DNA of 64,000 nucleotides from Halomonas getboli (lineage in GTDB: Bacteria > Pseudomonadota > Gammaproteobacteria > Pseudomonadales > Halomonadaceae): contig NZ_JALMEW010000001.1 in NCBI RefSeq assembly GCF_023094245.1, positions 496,986 to 560,985 on the forward strand, read 5' to 3'. The notes under the pieces are model-generated. The model was given only the letters and a program-made list of their open reading frames with translations, did no database searches and had not been told where the DNA came from. The translations under genes were made by a program, and so were the position numbers. Shown here in pieces: positions 32,082-43,551 of the stretch (position 1 is its first letter; each line of letters opens with the position of its first letter).

Positions 32082-33002
32082 TCAGTTCTCGACGCGGCCC
32101 AGCAGCAGGAACTCGATCAGTGCCTTCTGGGCGTGCAGGCGGTTGCCGGCTTCCTGCCAGACCACGGCACGAGGATCGTCGAGCAGGGTCTCGCTGATCT
32201 CCTCGCCGCGGTGGGCCGGCAGGCAGTGCAGGAACAGCACGTCGGCGGCGGCGCGGTCGAGCATCGCCTCGCTGACCTGGAAGCCGGCGAAGTCGGCTTC
32301 GCGCTTGGCCTGCTCTTCTTCCTGACCCATGGAAGCCCAGACGTCGGTGGTCACCAGGTCGGCGCCTTCCACGGCGGCCATGGGGTCGCGGTGGATGGTC
32401 ACCCGATCACCGGCGGCGTCGAGGATGTCCTGGCGTGGCTCGTAGCCCTCGGGGCAGACCACGCGCAGGTCGAACTCGAACTGGCGGGCGGCGTTGATCC
32501 AGGAGTGGCACATGTTGTTGCCGTCGCCGATCCATACCGCCGTGCGGCCGCGCACGCTGCCACGCAGCTCGGTCCAGGTCATGACGTCGGCCAGCAGCTG
32601 GCAGGGATGGTAATCATCGGTCAGGGCGTTGATCACCGGCACCTCGCTGGCGGCGGCGAACTCCTCGAGGCCGTCATGGGAGAAGGTGCGGATCATCACC
32701 GCGTCGACCATCTCCGAGAGTACGCGGGCGGTGTCGCCGATCGGCTCGCCGCGGCCCAGCTGGGTGTCGCGGGGCGACAGGAACAGGGCGTGGCCGCCGA
32801 ACTGGGCCATGGCGGTCTCGAACGACACCCGCGTGCGCGTCGACGACTTCTCGAAGATCATCGCCAGGGTGCGATTGGCGAAGGGGGTGTAGGTCGGGCC
32901 GTGGGTCTTCAGGCCGTTCTTGATCGTGATGCCGCGCTGAATCAGGTAGCGCAGCTCTTCCGGACTCAGGTCGAGCAGGGTCAGGAAATGGCGGGTGGCC
33001 AT
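32082..33002 (-). CDS. argF: Ornithine carbamoyltransferase
   Basis: This 306-residue enzyme condenses ornithine and carbamoyl phosphate to citrulline in arginine biosynthesis. The carbamoyl-phosphate motif STRTRVSFE, the HPCQLLAD motif and the ornithine-site [12 protein letters not shown] are all intact, and the length is normal. It stands alone on the minus strand, divergent from grxD; argG lies 1.5 kb further on. Confidence 0.97.
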   Translation of the reverse strand: MATRHFLTLLDLSPEELRYLIQRGITIKNGLKTHGPTYTPFANRTLAMIFEKSSTRTRVSFETAMAQFGGHALFLSPRDTQLGRGEPIGDTARVLSEMVDAVMIRTFSHDGLEEFAAASEVPVINALTDDYHPCQLLADVMTWTELRGSVRGRTAVWIGDGNNMCHSWINAARQFEFDLRVVCPEGYEPRQDILDAAGDRVTIHRDPMAAVEGADLVTTDVWASMGQEEEQAKREADFAGFQVSEAMLDRAAADVLFLHCLPAHRGEEISETLLDDPRAVVWQEAGNRLHAQKALIEFLLLGRVEN

Positions 33003-33158
33003 GGCGTCACTCCACGGAGAAAAACGACCATCCTAGCCAGCCGGCGGGGGATGCGCAACGCGGCCGGCATCCGTACAATGTCGGCATCGAAGGCCCACCT
33101 GCGCGCTCGGGTATTGTCCTTAGGCGCGGCGGCCACCACCGATCCAGAGGGAATGCAG

Positions 33159-33503
33159 ATGAGTACCACCGTCGAGAACATCCAGCGCCAGATCAGCGAG
33201 AACCCGATCCTGATCTACATGAAAGGCACCCCCCAGCTGCCGCAGTGCGGTTTCTCCGCCCAGACCGTCCAGGCGCTGATGGCCTGCGGCGAGCGCTTCG
33301 CCTTCGTCAACGTGCTGGACAACCCGGACATCCGTGCCGAGCTGCCCAAGGTGGCCAACTGGCCGACCTTCCCGCAGCTGTGGGTCGAGGGCGAGCTGGT
33401 CGGCGGCTGCGACATCGTCGTCGAGATGTACCAGAACGGCGAGCTCGAGCCCCTGATCAAGGAAACCGCCGCCAAGCATCAGGACGATCAGGCCGAAGGC
33501 TGA
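33159..33503 (+). CDS. grxD: Monothiol glutaredoxin (Grx4 type)
   Basis: This 114-residue protein has the monothiol CGFS motif in PQCGFSAQTVQ and the glutathione-binding WPTFPQLWVEGELVGGCDI. Family members bind and transfer [2Fe-2S] clusters, often with BolA. The ATG at 33159 follows CCAGAGGGAATG; the frame is open far upstream but only this start fits the family length. A possible -10 box TACAAT is at 33074-33079. Confidence 0.96.
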   Translation: MSTTVENIQRQISENPILIYMKGTPQLPQCGFSAQTVQALMACGERFAFVNVLDNPDIRAELPKVANWPTFPQLWVEGELVGGCDIVVEMYQNGELEPLIKETAAKHQDDQAEG

Positions 33504-33556
33504 TCGGAAGCTTGAAGAGCGGCGCTTCGCGCCTGGATGCGTGAAGCTGGAAGAAC

Positions 33557-33589
33557 AACACCCCCCGCAGCCTGGCTGCGGGGGGTGTT
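33557..33589. terminator. Strong 14-bp stem-loop terminator
   Basis: AACACCCCCCGCAG and its exact complement flank a five-base loop, with a short T run on the plus strand. It ends grxD and, being nearly symmetric, may also serve the convergent rnt gene. Confidence 0.85.
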
Positions 33590-33618
33590 TGCATCTGGGG
33601 GCACCGTAACATGTTGCC

Positions 33619-33660
33619 GCGCCTCGCGCCTCGCGCCTCGCGCCTCGCGCCTCGCGCCTC
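33619..33660. repeat. Heptanucleotide tandem array (GCGCCTC)
   Basis: Six perfect copies of GCGCCTC lie five bases before the rnt stop codon. In the same phase the unit is CGCCTCG, one base different from the CACCTCG unit at 31514-31562. It sits between convergent genes. Confidence 0.95.
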
Positions 33661-33665
33661 GCAGC

Positions 33666-34331
33666 TTACGGCTCTTCGATGCCCTGCTCGCGCTGGGCCA
33701 GCTGCCAGCCGCCCAGGTCCTTGTAGCGGTTGACCATGGCGCAGAACAGCTCGGCGGTGCGTTCGGTGTCGTAGCGCGCCGAGTGGGCTTCACTGTTGTC
33801 GAACTCGATGCCGGCGGCGCGGCAGGCGCGGGCCAGCACGGTCTGCCCGTACACCAGACCGGCCAGCGAGGCGGTGTCGAAGCTCGAGAAGGGGTGGAAG
33901 GGGTTGCGCTTGACCCCGCAGCGTTCCACCGCGGCGTTCAGGAAGCCGTGATCGAAGGCGGCGTTGTGCCCCACCAGCACCGCGCGGGTGCAGCCGCTGG
34001 CCTTGATCGCCTTGCGCACCGGGCGGAAGATCTCGCCCAGTGCCTCGGCCTCGCTCACCGCGACCTGCTGGCGCAGCGGGTCGTCGAGGCGGATGCCGGT
34101 GAAGTCCAGCGCGGACTGCTCGACGTTGGCCCCCTCGAAGGGATTGACGTGATAGGCATAGGTGGCGTCGGGCATCAGGTTGCCCTCGGGGTCCATGGTC
34201 AGGGTCACGGCGGCGATCTCCAGGATCGCGTCGCCTTGGGCATTGAAGCCGCCGGTTTCCAGGTCCACCACCACGGGCAGGAAACTGCGGAAGCGTTGTG
34301 CCATGAGTTCGCGGGCGGCCACCTCGCTCAT
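33666..34331 (-). CDS. rnt: Ribonuclease T
   Basis: This 221-residue DEDDh exonuclease trims the 3' ends of tRNA and other stable RNAs. Catalytic motifs are [11 protein letters not shown] (Asp and Glu), [14 protein letters not shown] and [13 protein letters not shown], with the final His and Asp. The ATG at 34331 follows GGAGAGGTGC; an in-frame upstream extension would add an unrelated basic N-terminus. The length is typical of RNase T. Confidence 0.95.
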   Translation of the reverse strand: MSEVAARELMAQRFRSFLPVVVDLETGGFNAQGDAILEIAAVTLTMDPEGNLMPDATYAYHVNPFEGANVEQSALDFTGIRLDDPLRQQVAVSEAEALGEIFRPVRKAIKASGCTRAVLVGHNAAFDHGFLNAAVERCGVKRNPFHPFSSFDTASLAGLVYGQTVLARACRAAGIEFDNSEAHSARYDTERTAELFCAMVNRYKDLGGWQLAQREQGIEEP

Positions 34332-34436
34332 GCACCTCTCCTTGACTTGGGGTCGGGTTGTCTCGAAACGCGGGAGTCTAGCAGTTTCACCGCGATGCGT
34401 CCCGCCGGGCCGGTATTCGCGCCAGTCTCGGCGCGC

Positions 34437-34442
34437 TATAAT
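34437..34442 (+). promoter_or_regulatory. -10 box of the argG promoter
   Basis: A consensus TATAAT lies 38 bases upstream of the argG start codon. No convincing -35 box is seen at 16-18 bases upstream; TATTCG at 34414-34419 is the nearest. Confidence 0.5.
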
Positions 34443-34479
34443 CGCTGCCCTACACCGAATAGCTAAAAGGAGCCTCAGC

Positions 34480-35700
<1,221 letters not shown>

Positions 35701-35707
35701 TCCAGAA

Positions 35708-35731
35708 AGCGCCGACGATCAAGTCGGCGCT
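35708..35731 (+). terminator. 9-bp stem-loop after argG
   Basis: AGCGCCGAC pairs with GTCGGCGCT around a GATCAA loop, eight bases after the argG stop. The downstream sequence has only a short T/C stretch, so read-through into the next gene is possible. Confidence 0.55.
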
Positions 35732-35750
35732 CTTGATCCAGGAGGCTTCG

Positions 35751-36053
35751 ATGCTGAAGAAACTGCTATCCGGTCTGTTCGGCCAGGGAGAGTCGACGCC
35801 CGCCGCCGCACCCGAGGGCGAGCCGGTGTCCTACCAGGGCTACCTGATCGTGCCCCAGTGCGAGGAGATGGGCGGCCAGTATCGCGTCAGCGGCTGGATC
35901 CGCAAGCCCGGCGGCGAGGGCGAGGCGATGCTCGAGCATCGCTTCGAGCGCTCCGACGTGGTGCCCGGTCGCGAGGCCTGCGAGGCGCTGATGGTCAGCA
36001 AGGCCGAGCGGATGATCGACGAGGTCGGCGACGCCTTGTTCGACGATCGCTGA
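35751..36053 (+). CDS. HlyU-family protein
   Basis: This 100-residue protein matches the HlyU-type family: YQGYLIVPQCEEMGGQYRVSGWIRK followed by HRFERSDVVPGREACEALMVSKAERMIDEVG. The ATG at 35751 follows CAGGAGG. HlyU-type proteins are annotated as transcriptional activators in some vibrios, but this small family has no visible helix-turn-helix, so the role is uncertain. It lies 50 bases after argG and ends at a clear terminator. Confidence 0.85.
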   Translation: MLKKLLSGLFGQGESTPAAAPEGEPVSYQGYLIVPQCEEMGGQYRVSGWIRKPGGEGEAMLEHRFERSDVVPGREACEALMVSKAERMIDEVGDALFDDR

Positions 36054-36075
36054 GCCGGCTCACGCCTCCTGCCAG

Positions 36076-36110
36076 AAGGCGGTGCCCCATCCCGGGCGCC
36101 GTCTTTTTTT
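36076..36110 (+). terminator. Rho-independent terminator
   Basis: A 12-bp stem with two G-T wobbles (36076-36087 with 36094-36105) and a six-base loop runs into a tract of seven T residues, 22 bases after the HlyU-family stop. Confidence 0.92.
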
Positions 36111-36200
36111 ATATGTGGCTCGCTCGGCGAGTGCCCGAGGTCAATCGCGGTGGGCGAGGGGATTGCTACGCTGGAAGCGGTCCCATCACTCGGAGTGCCG

Positions 36201-37331
36201 ATGCATCTGCTCCACCGAACCTCGACCTGGCGCTCGCTGTTTGCCGACGATCTCGTGCCAGATGCCGGCCGGCTGCCGGCGCTGCTAGCGCCGCTGGACG
36301 AGGCCGTCGAGCGTTTGGGGCCGACGCCGGGCCTGGCCGAGGCGCATGCCTGGCAGCGGCACCTGGTGGAGGCGCTGGTGCGTCTCGACCTGCCCGCCTG
36401 GCGCATCGCTCAGCTGATCAGCGACCATAACGATGCGCTCTATCGCCGGGCCATCGAGATGTCACTCGACGCCATGCAGGAGCAGGGCTGGGGCGCGCCG
36501 CCGGTGGCGTTCTGCGTGATGACGCTGGGGTCGGCGGCTCGCCATGAGAGCCTGCTGGTGCCGGACCAGGACAACGCCATGGTCATCGCCGACTATCCCG
36601 ACGCCCGTCATACCGAGATCGATGGCTACTTCCAGGCGCTGGGTCAGCGCTTCACCGACCGCCTGGACGCCGCCGGCATCCCGCTTTGCCCCGGGCACGT
36701 CATGGCGCGCTGGCCGATGTGGCGCAAGCGCCTTTCGGAGTGGCAGGCCCAGCTGGCCATCTGGACCGCCGAGCGGCGGGTCAAGCGCGTGCAGCAGGCC
36801 ACTATCCTGCTCGATGCTTCACCGGTGTACGGTGATGCCGCGCTGGCGACCGGACTGATCGATGGTGTGATGCGTCACGTTCCCGAGGCCGGACTGTTTC
36901 TCGATGAGATGGCGGCGCTGCTGAATGAATGCCCGGTGGCGCTCGACCGCTTCGGACGACTGGCCGGCGGGGGCGAGGGGGCGCCGGCCGAGTCGGCGCT
37001 GGATCTCAAGCATCGTGGATTGTTGCTGCTGATCGGCGCCGTGCGCCTGCTGAGCGTGCGTCATCGGGTGCGGGCGATGGCCACCCGGGAACGGCTGTCC
37101 GCCCTGGTGGCGGCGGGGACACTGGAAGCATCGCATTCGGCCGAACTGCGGCGGGCGCTGGAGCGGTTGCAGGTGCTGCTGCTGACGGCCCAGCGCGATG
37201 CCCTGCGTCAGGGTCGCATCGCCGATGGTTGGATCGACCTCGACGCGCTTGGCGAGGATCGGCGCCTGCTGCTGCGCCATGACCTCACCGTCATTCGGCG
37301 GCTGGTGAAGCGGGTGCAGTCGGTGGAGTAG
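36201..37331 (+). CDS. DUF294-type putative nucleotidyltransferase
   Basis: This 376-residue protein has the GlnD-like nucleotidyltransferase motif GSAARHE at residues 110-116 followed by DQDN at 122-125. A helical DUF294 C-terminal substrate-binding domain comes after (LDLKHRGLLLLIGAVRLLSVRH). Many relatives also have CBS domains; this one has only a short helical N-terminus. The ATG at 36201 follows CGGAGTG. It converges on the symporter-kinase gene and overlaps its 3' end by about 40 bases. Similar gene neighbourhoods with an exonuclease and symporter kinase recur in proteobacteria. The nucleotide-transfer target is unknown. Confidence 0.85.
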   Translation: MHLLHRTSTWRSLFADDLVPDAGRLPALLAPLDEAVERLGPTPGLAEAHAWQRHLVEALVRLDLPAWRIAQLISDHNDALYRRAIEMSLDAMQEQGWGAPPVAFCVMTLGSAARHESLLVPDQDNAMVIADYPDARHTEIDGYFQALGQRFTDRLDAAGIPLCPGHVMARWPMWRKRLSEWQAQLAIWTAERRVKRVQQATILLDASPVYGDAALATGLIDGVMRHVPEAGLFLDEMAALLNECPVALDRFGRLAGGGEGAPAESALDLKHRGLLLLIGAVRLLSVRHRVRAMATRERLSALVAAGTLEASHSAELRRALERLQVLLLTAQRDALRQGRIADGWIDLDALGEDRRLLLRHDLTVIRRLVKRVQSVE

Positions 37332-40074
37332 GCGGGGCGGCGTCGTCGTCCGGCGCCTCCGGTAGTTCCATCACCAGGCAGGCGCCGCCCAGCGTCGGGG
37401 CGTCCTCGACCCACAGTCGGCCGCCGAGATGGGCGACGATACCGCGTGAGATCGGCAGGCCCAGCCCGCTGCCTCGCGGGCGGGCGCGCGGGGCGCCGTC
37501 GTCCTGATGCTGGATCTGGTGGAACTTCTCGAACACCCGCTCGCGCTCGTCCTCGGCGATGCCGGCGCCGTTGTCCTCCACGGCCAGCCGGAAGCCGCGC
37601 TTGTGGCGCGCCAGCGTCAGGCGCACCCGGGGCGCTGTGGCGTCGGCGAACTTGCCGGCGTTGTCGAGCAGGTTGATGACCACCTGCTCGAGCCGGTCGG
37701 GGTCGCCGATCACCGGCGCGGCGTCCGCCTCGAAGGCGACCTCCAGCGTTATGCCGCGTTCTTCCAGGGGGCGCTGCATCGCCTCGACGCCGCGACGGGC
37801 CAGCTCGGCGAGGTCGAGCCGCTCGGGATGCAGCGTCAGTCGGCCGCTCTCCAGCCGGGCCAGGTCGAGGATCTCCTCGATCAGCCGCGACAGGCGCTGG
37901 CTCTCGCGTACCACCACTTCGAGGAAGTGCTCGCGCTTGTCGTCGGGCAGGTCGCGATGATCGCGCAGGATCTCGGCGAAGGCGCGGATCGAGGTCAGCG
38001 GCGTCCTCAGCTCGTGACTGACCATGGCCACGAACTCGTCCTTGAGGCGGTCGAGTTCGCGTAGCCGTTCATTGGCCTCGCGCAGCGCCTCACCGGCGCG
38101 CTCGAGCTCGCGGGACTTTTGCTCGAGGCGGCGGTTCATCTCCAGCGTCTCGGAGGTGGTGTCGAGGATGCTCAGCAGCGCCGGCAAGTCGAGCGCTTCG
38201 CCGCGCACCACCGAGTCGATCAGCACCCGCGCCGAGGCGCTGCCCAGCGCCCCGGCCAGCGCCCGTTCGCCCCGCGCCACCAGCGCCGGCGACGCGGGGT
38301 GCCGGTCGTCCTGATCGGGTTCCTCGGCGAAGACCCGGGCGGTGGTGGCCGCGCCCAGATAGCGATCGAGCAGGGCGCGCAGCTCGCCCCGCGGCGTGTG
38401 GCCGGCGTGGCCCAGCGAGGCCTGGTCGAGCCGCGGATGCAGCGCCTCGGTGAACAGCGCGGCCTGGGTCTGCTCCAGCGATGACTGGCGCGTGAACAGC
38501 GAGACGCCGACCAGCAGGCCGACGTTGGCCACCAGGCTCCACAGCAGCGCATGGGTGTAGATATCCCAACCTTCCAGGCCGAACAGCGCATAGGGCCTGA
38601 GCCACTCGATGCCGAACGGCCCCTGGGTCAGGAAGCCGGCGTCGAGCCAGCCGGACTGGGCGAAGCCCGGAATCAGCAGGGTCCAGGCCCAGAGGACGAA
38701 GCCGGCCGTGAGGCCGAGTCCGGCGCCCATCCGATTGGCGCCGCGCCAGTAGAGGCCGATCAGCAGCGCCGGGGTGAACTGGGCGGCGGCGGCGAAGGAC
38801 ACCAGGCCGATGGTAACCAGGCTGTAGGCATCGCCGACCAGGGCATGGTAGCCGTAGCCCAGCAGCAGGATGGCCAGTATCGCCAGGCGACGCACCCCGA
38901 GCACCCAGCCGGCCAGCGCGCCTTGGCCGCCGCGCGGCAGCAGGCGGGCGCGCAGCAGCAGCGGCATCACCAGCTGGTTGCTGACCATGGTCGACAGCGC
39001 GATGGTCTCGACGATCATCATGCCGGTGGCCGCCGACAGCCCGCCGATGAAGACCAGCAGCGGCAGCCCCTCGGCGCCGGTGCCCAGCGGCAGCGTCAGC
39101 ACGAAGCCGTCCGGGTTGCCGCCGGCATCGCCCAGCAGGCCGGCCAGGGCGATGGGCATCACGAACAGGTTGATCGCCAGCAGATACAGCGGAAACAGCC
39201 AGGCCGCCCGGGTGATGTGCCGCTCGTCGACGTTCTCGACCACCATCACCTGGAACTGGCGCGGCAGACCGAGGAAGGCCAGGAAGGCCAGCGCCAGGGT
39301 GCCCACCCAGCCCAGAGCGCCGCCCGGTACCGCGGCCAGGCCCAGCACCTCGAGCAGCGCCGGGGTCTCGGCGACCCGTGCGAACAGCTCGCCTGGACCG
39401 CGGTAGAGCACGAAGACCGTGAACGCGCCGACCGCCAGGAAGGCCGTCAGCTTGACCAGCGACTCGAAGGCGATGGCGGCGACCATGCCCTCGTGGCGTT
39501 CGCTGGCGTCGAGATGGCGGGTGCCGAACAGGATGATGAATACCGCCAGCACCAGGGCCACCCAGAACGACTTGTCGGCCCAGAAGGGAGCGTTCTCGAG
39601 CGTGCCGCCGGTCGCCTCAGGGTAGTCGACCAGCACCGCATGGCTCAGCGTGATGGCCTTGAGCTGCAGGGCGATGTAGGGCGTGATGCCGACCAGGGCG
39701 ATCAGTGCCACCAGGGCGCCGAGCCCGGTGCTCTTGCCGTAGCGGGCGCTGATGAAATCGGCGATGGACGTCAGGCGCTGGGCGCGGGCGATGCGCACCA
39801 TCTTGCGCGTCACGAAGGGGGCCAGCAGCATGGCCAGCGTCGGCCCGAGATAGATCAGCAGGAAGCTGGGCCCGGTCTCGGCGGCGCGGCCGACGCTGCC
39901 GTAGAAGGTCCATGCGGTGCAGTAGACGGCGATCGACAGCGCGTAGATGGTGGGCGAGCCGATGATCGAGCGGCCGCGTTCGGCGCGCCGGTCGCCCCAG
40001 GCGGCGATCAGGAATAGCAGGGCCAGATAGCCGAAGGCCACGGCCAGCACCGTCGCTTCGCTGCGCCAGCTCAC
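37291..40074 (-). CDS. Sodium/solute symporter-histidine kinase fusion (CbrA/CrbS-like)
   Basis: This 927-residue protein starts with a 12- to 13-helix SSS (PutP-like) transporter domain (residues 1 to about 510), with YALSIAVYCTAWTFYGSVGRAAETG near the start. A linker and coiled coil lead to a HisKA domain with the phospho-acceptor His near 687 (AMVSHELRTPLTSIRAF). The HATPase domain follows (NLLDNAGKF, DNGAGI, GSGLGLPIS), then a Pro/Ala-rich tail. CbrA and CrbS proteins of this layout control carbon or acetate use. The start is a GTG overlapping the small upstream gene by four bases. No PAS domain is evident and no receiver is attached. The partner is probably the receiver encoded upstream. 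Confidence 0.9.
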   Translation of the reverse strand: MSWRSEATVLAVAFGYLALLFLIAAWGDRRAERGRSIIGSPTIYALSIAVYCTAWTFYGSVGRAAETGPSFLLIYLGPTLAMLLAPFVTRKMVRIARAQRLTSIADFISARYGKSTGLGALVALIALVGITPYIALQLKAITLSHAVLVDYPEATGGTLENAPFWADKSFWVALVLAVFIILFGTRHLDASERHEGMVAAIAFESLVKLTAFLAVGAFTVFVLYRGPGELFARVAETPALLEVLGLAAVPGGALGWVGTLALAFLAFLGLPRQFQVMVVENVDERHITRAAWLFPLYLLAINLFVMPIALAGLLGDAGGNPDGFVLTLPLGTGAEGLPLLVFIGGLSAATGMMIVETIALSTMVSNQLVMPLLLRARLLPRGGQGALAGWVLGVRRLAILAILLLGYGYHALVGDAYSLVTIGLVSFAAAAQFTPALLIGLYWRGANRMGAGLGLTAGFVLWAWTLLIPGFAQSGWLDAGFLTQGPFGIEWLRPYALFGLEGWDIYTHALLWSLVANVGLLVGVSLFTRQSSLEQTQAALFTEALHPRLDQASLGHAGHTPRGELRALLDRYLGAATTARVFAEEPDQDDRHPASPALVARGERALAGALGSASARVLIDSVVRGEALDLPALLSILDTTSETLEMNRRLEQKSRELERAGEALREANERLRELDRLKDEFVAMVSHELRTPLTSIRAFAEILRDHRDLPDDKREHFLEVVVRESQRLSRLIEEILDLARLESGRLTLHPERLDLAELARRGVEAMQRPLEERGITLEVAFEADAAPVIGDPDRLEQVVINLLDNAGKFADATAPRVRLTLARHKRGFRLAVEDNGAGIAEDERERVFEKFHQIQHQDDGAPRARPRGSGLGLPISRGIVAHLGGRLWVEDAPTLGGACLVMELPEAPDDDAAPPTPPTAPASPAAE

Positions 40075-40259
40075 TCTCTGCGCCCGCCTTCCAGCAGCCA
40101 GGCGGCCAGCGCGATCACCGCGGCCCAGGCCAGGAAGACAGACAGCGTCAGGGCGCCGGGGCCCAGGCGCTCGGTGACCAGCAGCAGCGGCGGCGTGAAC
40201 AGCAGCGTCGCCAGAATGATCAGGGCAATCAGGCGTTCCTTGCGGCGTGTCGGCATCAT
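40071..40259 (-). CDS. Small two-helix membrane protein
   Basis: This is a 62-residue peptide with a basic start (MMPTRRKER) and two hydrophobic segments (LIALIILATLLFTPPLLLV and LTLSVFLAWAAVIALAAWLL). It overlaps the exonuclease gene by four bases upstream and the symporter kinase by four bases downstream, so it is translationally coupled to both. Position and topology recall the small subunits that accompany SSS symporters (DUF4212), though the sequence match is weak. It may assemble with the transporter domain of the kinase. Confidence 0.75.
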   Translation of the reverse strand: MMPTRRKERLIALIILATLLFTPPLLLVTERLGPGALTLSVFLAWAAVIALAAWLLEGGRRE

Positions 40260-42315
40260 GAGGCGCTGGCGTCCTCCCGATCGAAGGCCCTGGCCTGCAG
40301 GGCCAGCACGGCCTCCAGGGTGTCGATGCCCCGGGCCTCGAGGCGCGGCAGCAGGGCCAGCCATAGTTCGGCGGTGACTCGGGCATCCCCCAGCGCCGTG
40401 TGGCGGCTGCCCGGCGGGAAGGCGAGTCCGTAGCGTTCGGCCAGGGAATCCAGATCATGACCGTCGAGGCTGGGATCCAGGCCGCGGGAGATCAGCAGGC
40501 TGTCGAGCACCGGCATGTCGAGGGAGACGCCCCCGTCCGATGGCTGCAGGGCCAGCAGGTCGAAGGCGGCGTTGTGGGCCAGCAGCACGGCGTCGCCGAC
40601 GTAGTCGCGAAAGCGCGGCAGGGCGACGGCGGCGGGCGGGGCCCCGGCGACGTCGGCGTCGGTGAGGCCGTGGATGGCGGTGCTGGCCGGGGGGATCGGC
40701 CGGCCCGGATCGATGAGCAGGTCGAAGGTCTCGCTGGCCAGCAGCCGGGCGTTGACGATGCGGCAGGCTCCGATGCTGATGACTCTGTCACCGCGTCGCA
40801 GCTCCAGGCCGGTGGTCTCGGTGTCGCAGGCCACGATCTCCAGCGCGCGCAGCGGCCGGGCGGCGAGCTCGGCGTCCGGCGGCGGCAGCTCGGCGATACC
40901 GAAGTCGTGAAACTCGGGCCGCGGCGGCGGGACCTGGCGGGGCGCGCCCACGCGTTCCAGGGCCGGCAGGGGCAGCCGCAGGCGGGCATGAACGCCGTCG
41001 TGGTCGGCCAGGCTCCAGGCGTCGCTGGCATGCTGGCGCAGCACTTCGCCGAGGGTCGGGGCGAGGGGCAGGGCCTCGAGGCGTTCGCCTCGCCAGGCCG
41101 ACAGCTCGTGCTCGCTGAGCGGCGCACCTTGCCAGCACAGGTCGACGTAGGCGCGCTGGTTGCCCAGGCAGACCTCGCCGTCGAAGCGGGTCTCACCGGT
41201 GCGCTCGCTGAGCCGCATCAGTAGCCTGTTCAGGGCCTCGAGCAGCACCGGGGCGTCGCCCTTGAGCCAGGCCGGCATGCCGACCGGCGTGAGGGTCAGG
41301 CCCTGCTCGGGCAGGCGTTCGGCGAGGCTGGCCCAGAGGTCGTTGGACCACAGCGGCGACAGGCGTTCGGCCTGGCGCTGCTGGGCGTCGAGGGTCTCGC
41401 CCAGCCGCTCCAGGCGTTCGGCCAGCCCGCGGCCTTCCTCCTCGACCACGTTGGCCAGACGCCGGCGCAGGGCGTCGCTGTCGGCGCCGGACAAATGGCC
41501 CAGGGCATCGGCGGCACTGGTCAGGCCGGCGCCGTGGCGGCGCAGGGCCGGCAGCAGCTCTGCCAGGGCGGCGCCGGCACCCAGCTCGTTGTGCCAGCTG
41601 GCCGTGGCATCCACCAGCGTCAGCAGGGTCTCGCCCTGGCTCTCCGGGATGCGTCTCAGGGTCGCGCGCAGCCAGCGCTCGCCGCAGGGCACCAGCAGTT
41701 CTCGGGGCGTGGCGTCCTCGGGCAGCCGGCGCAGGGCCTCCTGCAGGCTGGCGGTGGGCAGCAGGGCGTCGAGTCGCTTGCCGAGCCCCAGCCCGGGGGC
41801 GTCGGCGAACAGCGCCTCGGCGGCCGGATTGAACAGCAGCAGCCGGCGGTGGCGGTCGCACAGCAGCAGCGGCGTGTCGAGCACCTGCAGCAGCGCCTCG
41901 AGCTCCTGGCGGATGCGGGCGGCGCTGCGCGCCCCTTCGGCGCGGGCGTTGCCCAACCGGGCGCGATCGTCGCGCCAGGCCTCGCGGATGCGCATCAGGT
42001 CGGGCCCCAGGCCGCGCAGCCAGCCTTCCGGCGGGTAGTCGTCCTGGGCGTCGGGATTGGCCACCAGGCGTGCCAGCTGCACCTGAAGGTGGCGCAGCGG
42101 CGCGAACAGCCGGCGTTCGAGGATCAGGCCGACCACGAAGAGGGTGCCGCCGCCGGAGAAGCTGCCGGCCCATAGCGCCCAGCGGGCCGGGCCCTCGGGG
42201 GCGAGCAGGCCGTCCAGCCACAGGGCGAAGAGCGCGCCGCCGAGCAGGCTCACGCCGCTGAGCAGCAGCCACAGCCCGATCAGGGTCTGGCGGCGCGGCG
42301 GTCCGGAGCGGCGGG

Positions 42316-42319
<4 letters not shown>
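40256..42319 (-). CDS. Membrane-anchored PAS-like/DEDDh exonuclease fusion protein
   Basis: This 687-residue protein has two N-terminal membrane helices ([23 protein letters not shown] and [21 protein letters not shown]) and a HAMP-like region. A PAS-like domain follows ([26 protein letters not shown]), then a degenerate kinase-like middle. The last 180 residues are a DNA polymerase III epsilon-type DEDDh 3'-5' exonuclease ([54 protein letters not shown]). All four catalytic acidic residues and the histidine are present. The middle lacks a recognisable phospho-acceptor His motif. It is encoded between a receiver protein and the symporter kinase, so it probably belongs to that signalling circuit, but its function is not established. 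Confidence 0.85.
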
Positions 42320-42702
<383 letters not shown>

Positions 42703-42835
42703 GTCGCACTCCCCGCGATGCCGCGCATTAAATGCCTGTTTCTTCGAGTCTAGTGTCGCTCCGCAGGAGGGCAAAGACGACCTTGGGCCAAGCCCGCTAC
42801 ACTGGCGATTCATGTCAGGACAGGGAGGACGCCTC

Positions 42836-43513
42836 ATGATTCACGTGCATCACCTGGAGAACTCGCGGTCCCAGCGTGTGCTGTGGCTGCTGGAGGAGCT
42901 GGACGCCGAGTACGAGCTGGTCGTCTATCGGCGTGATCCCGAGACCATGCTGGCCCCGGCCTCGCTCAAGGCGGTGCATCCGCTGGGCAAGTCGCCGGTG
43001 ATCACCGACGAGGCGCGGGGCGGGCGGGCCATCGCCGAGTCCGGGGCGATCATCGAGTACCTGCTCGAGCATCACGATGCCGACGGCCGGCTGGCGCCGC
43101 CGGTCGGCAGCGACGAGCGCGAGCGCTATCGCTTCTGGCTGCACCACGCCGAGGGCTCGGCGATGCCGCCGCTGGTCATGCGGCTGGTGTTCTCGCGGCT
43201 CGGCAAGCCGCCGGTGCCGGCGCTGGTGCGGCCGCTGGGGCGCCAGTTCGCCAAGGGCGTGGAGCGGAGCTTCCTCGGTCCGCGGATCACCGAACTGCGC
43301 GACTACTGGGAGGGCGAGCTCGAGGGTTCGCCCTGGTTCGCCGGCGAGGCCTTCAGCGCCGCGGACATCCAGATGAGCTTCCCGGTGCTGGCGCTGGAGG
43401 GCCGCGGCGGGCTCGAGGGAGCGCCGCGGCTGCAGGACTTCCTGGCCCGCTGCCGTGAGCGCCCGGCCTATCGGCGGGCCATCGAGTGCGGCGGAGAGTT
43501 CTCGCTGGGCTGA
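42836..43513 (+). CDS. Glutathione S-transferase
   Basis: This is a 225-residue two-domain GST. The thioredoxin-like half has [19 protein letters not shown], the cis-proline in [10 protein letters not shown] and the glutathione-gamma-Glu contact in [12 protein letters not shown]. The helical C-terminal half has [16 protein letters not shown]. The ATG at 42836 follows CAGGGAGGACGCC. It diverges from the receiver gene. The electrophilic substrate is unknown. Confidence 0.92.
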   Translation: MIHVHHLENSRSQRVLWLLEELDAEYELVVYRRDPETMLAPASLKAVHPLGKSPVITDEARGGRAIAESGAIIEYLLEHHDADGRLAPPVGSDERERYRFWLHHAEGSAMPPLVMRLVFSRLGKPPVPALVRPLGRQFAKGVERSFLGPRITELRDYWEGELEGSPWFAGEAFSAADIQMSFPVLALEGRGGLEGAPRLQDFLARCRERPAYRRAIECGGEFSLG

Positions 43514-43551
43514 TCACACTGGCTGGGCGATGCGCTTCCTTGAAATAACGA

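Noticed and set aside
38551..40017. Long open frame opposite the symporter-kinase gene
   Set aside because: It has Gly/Gln/Arg-rich composition typical of the shadow of a high-GC gene, no ribosome site and no recognisable domain; the leftward gene has full domain evidence.
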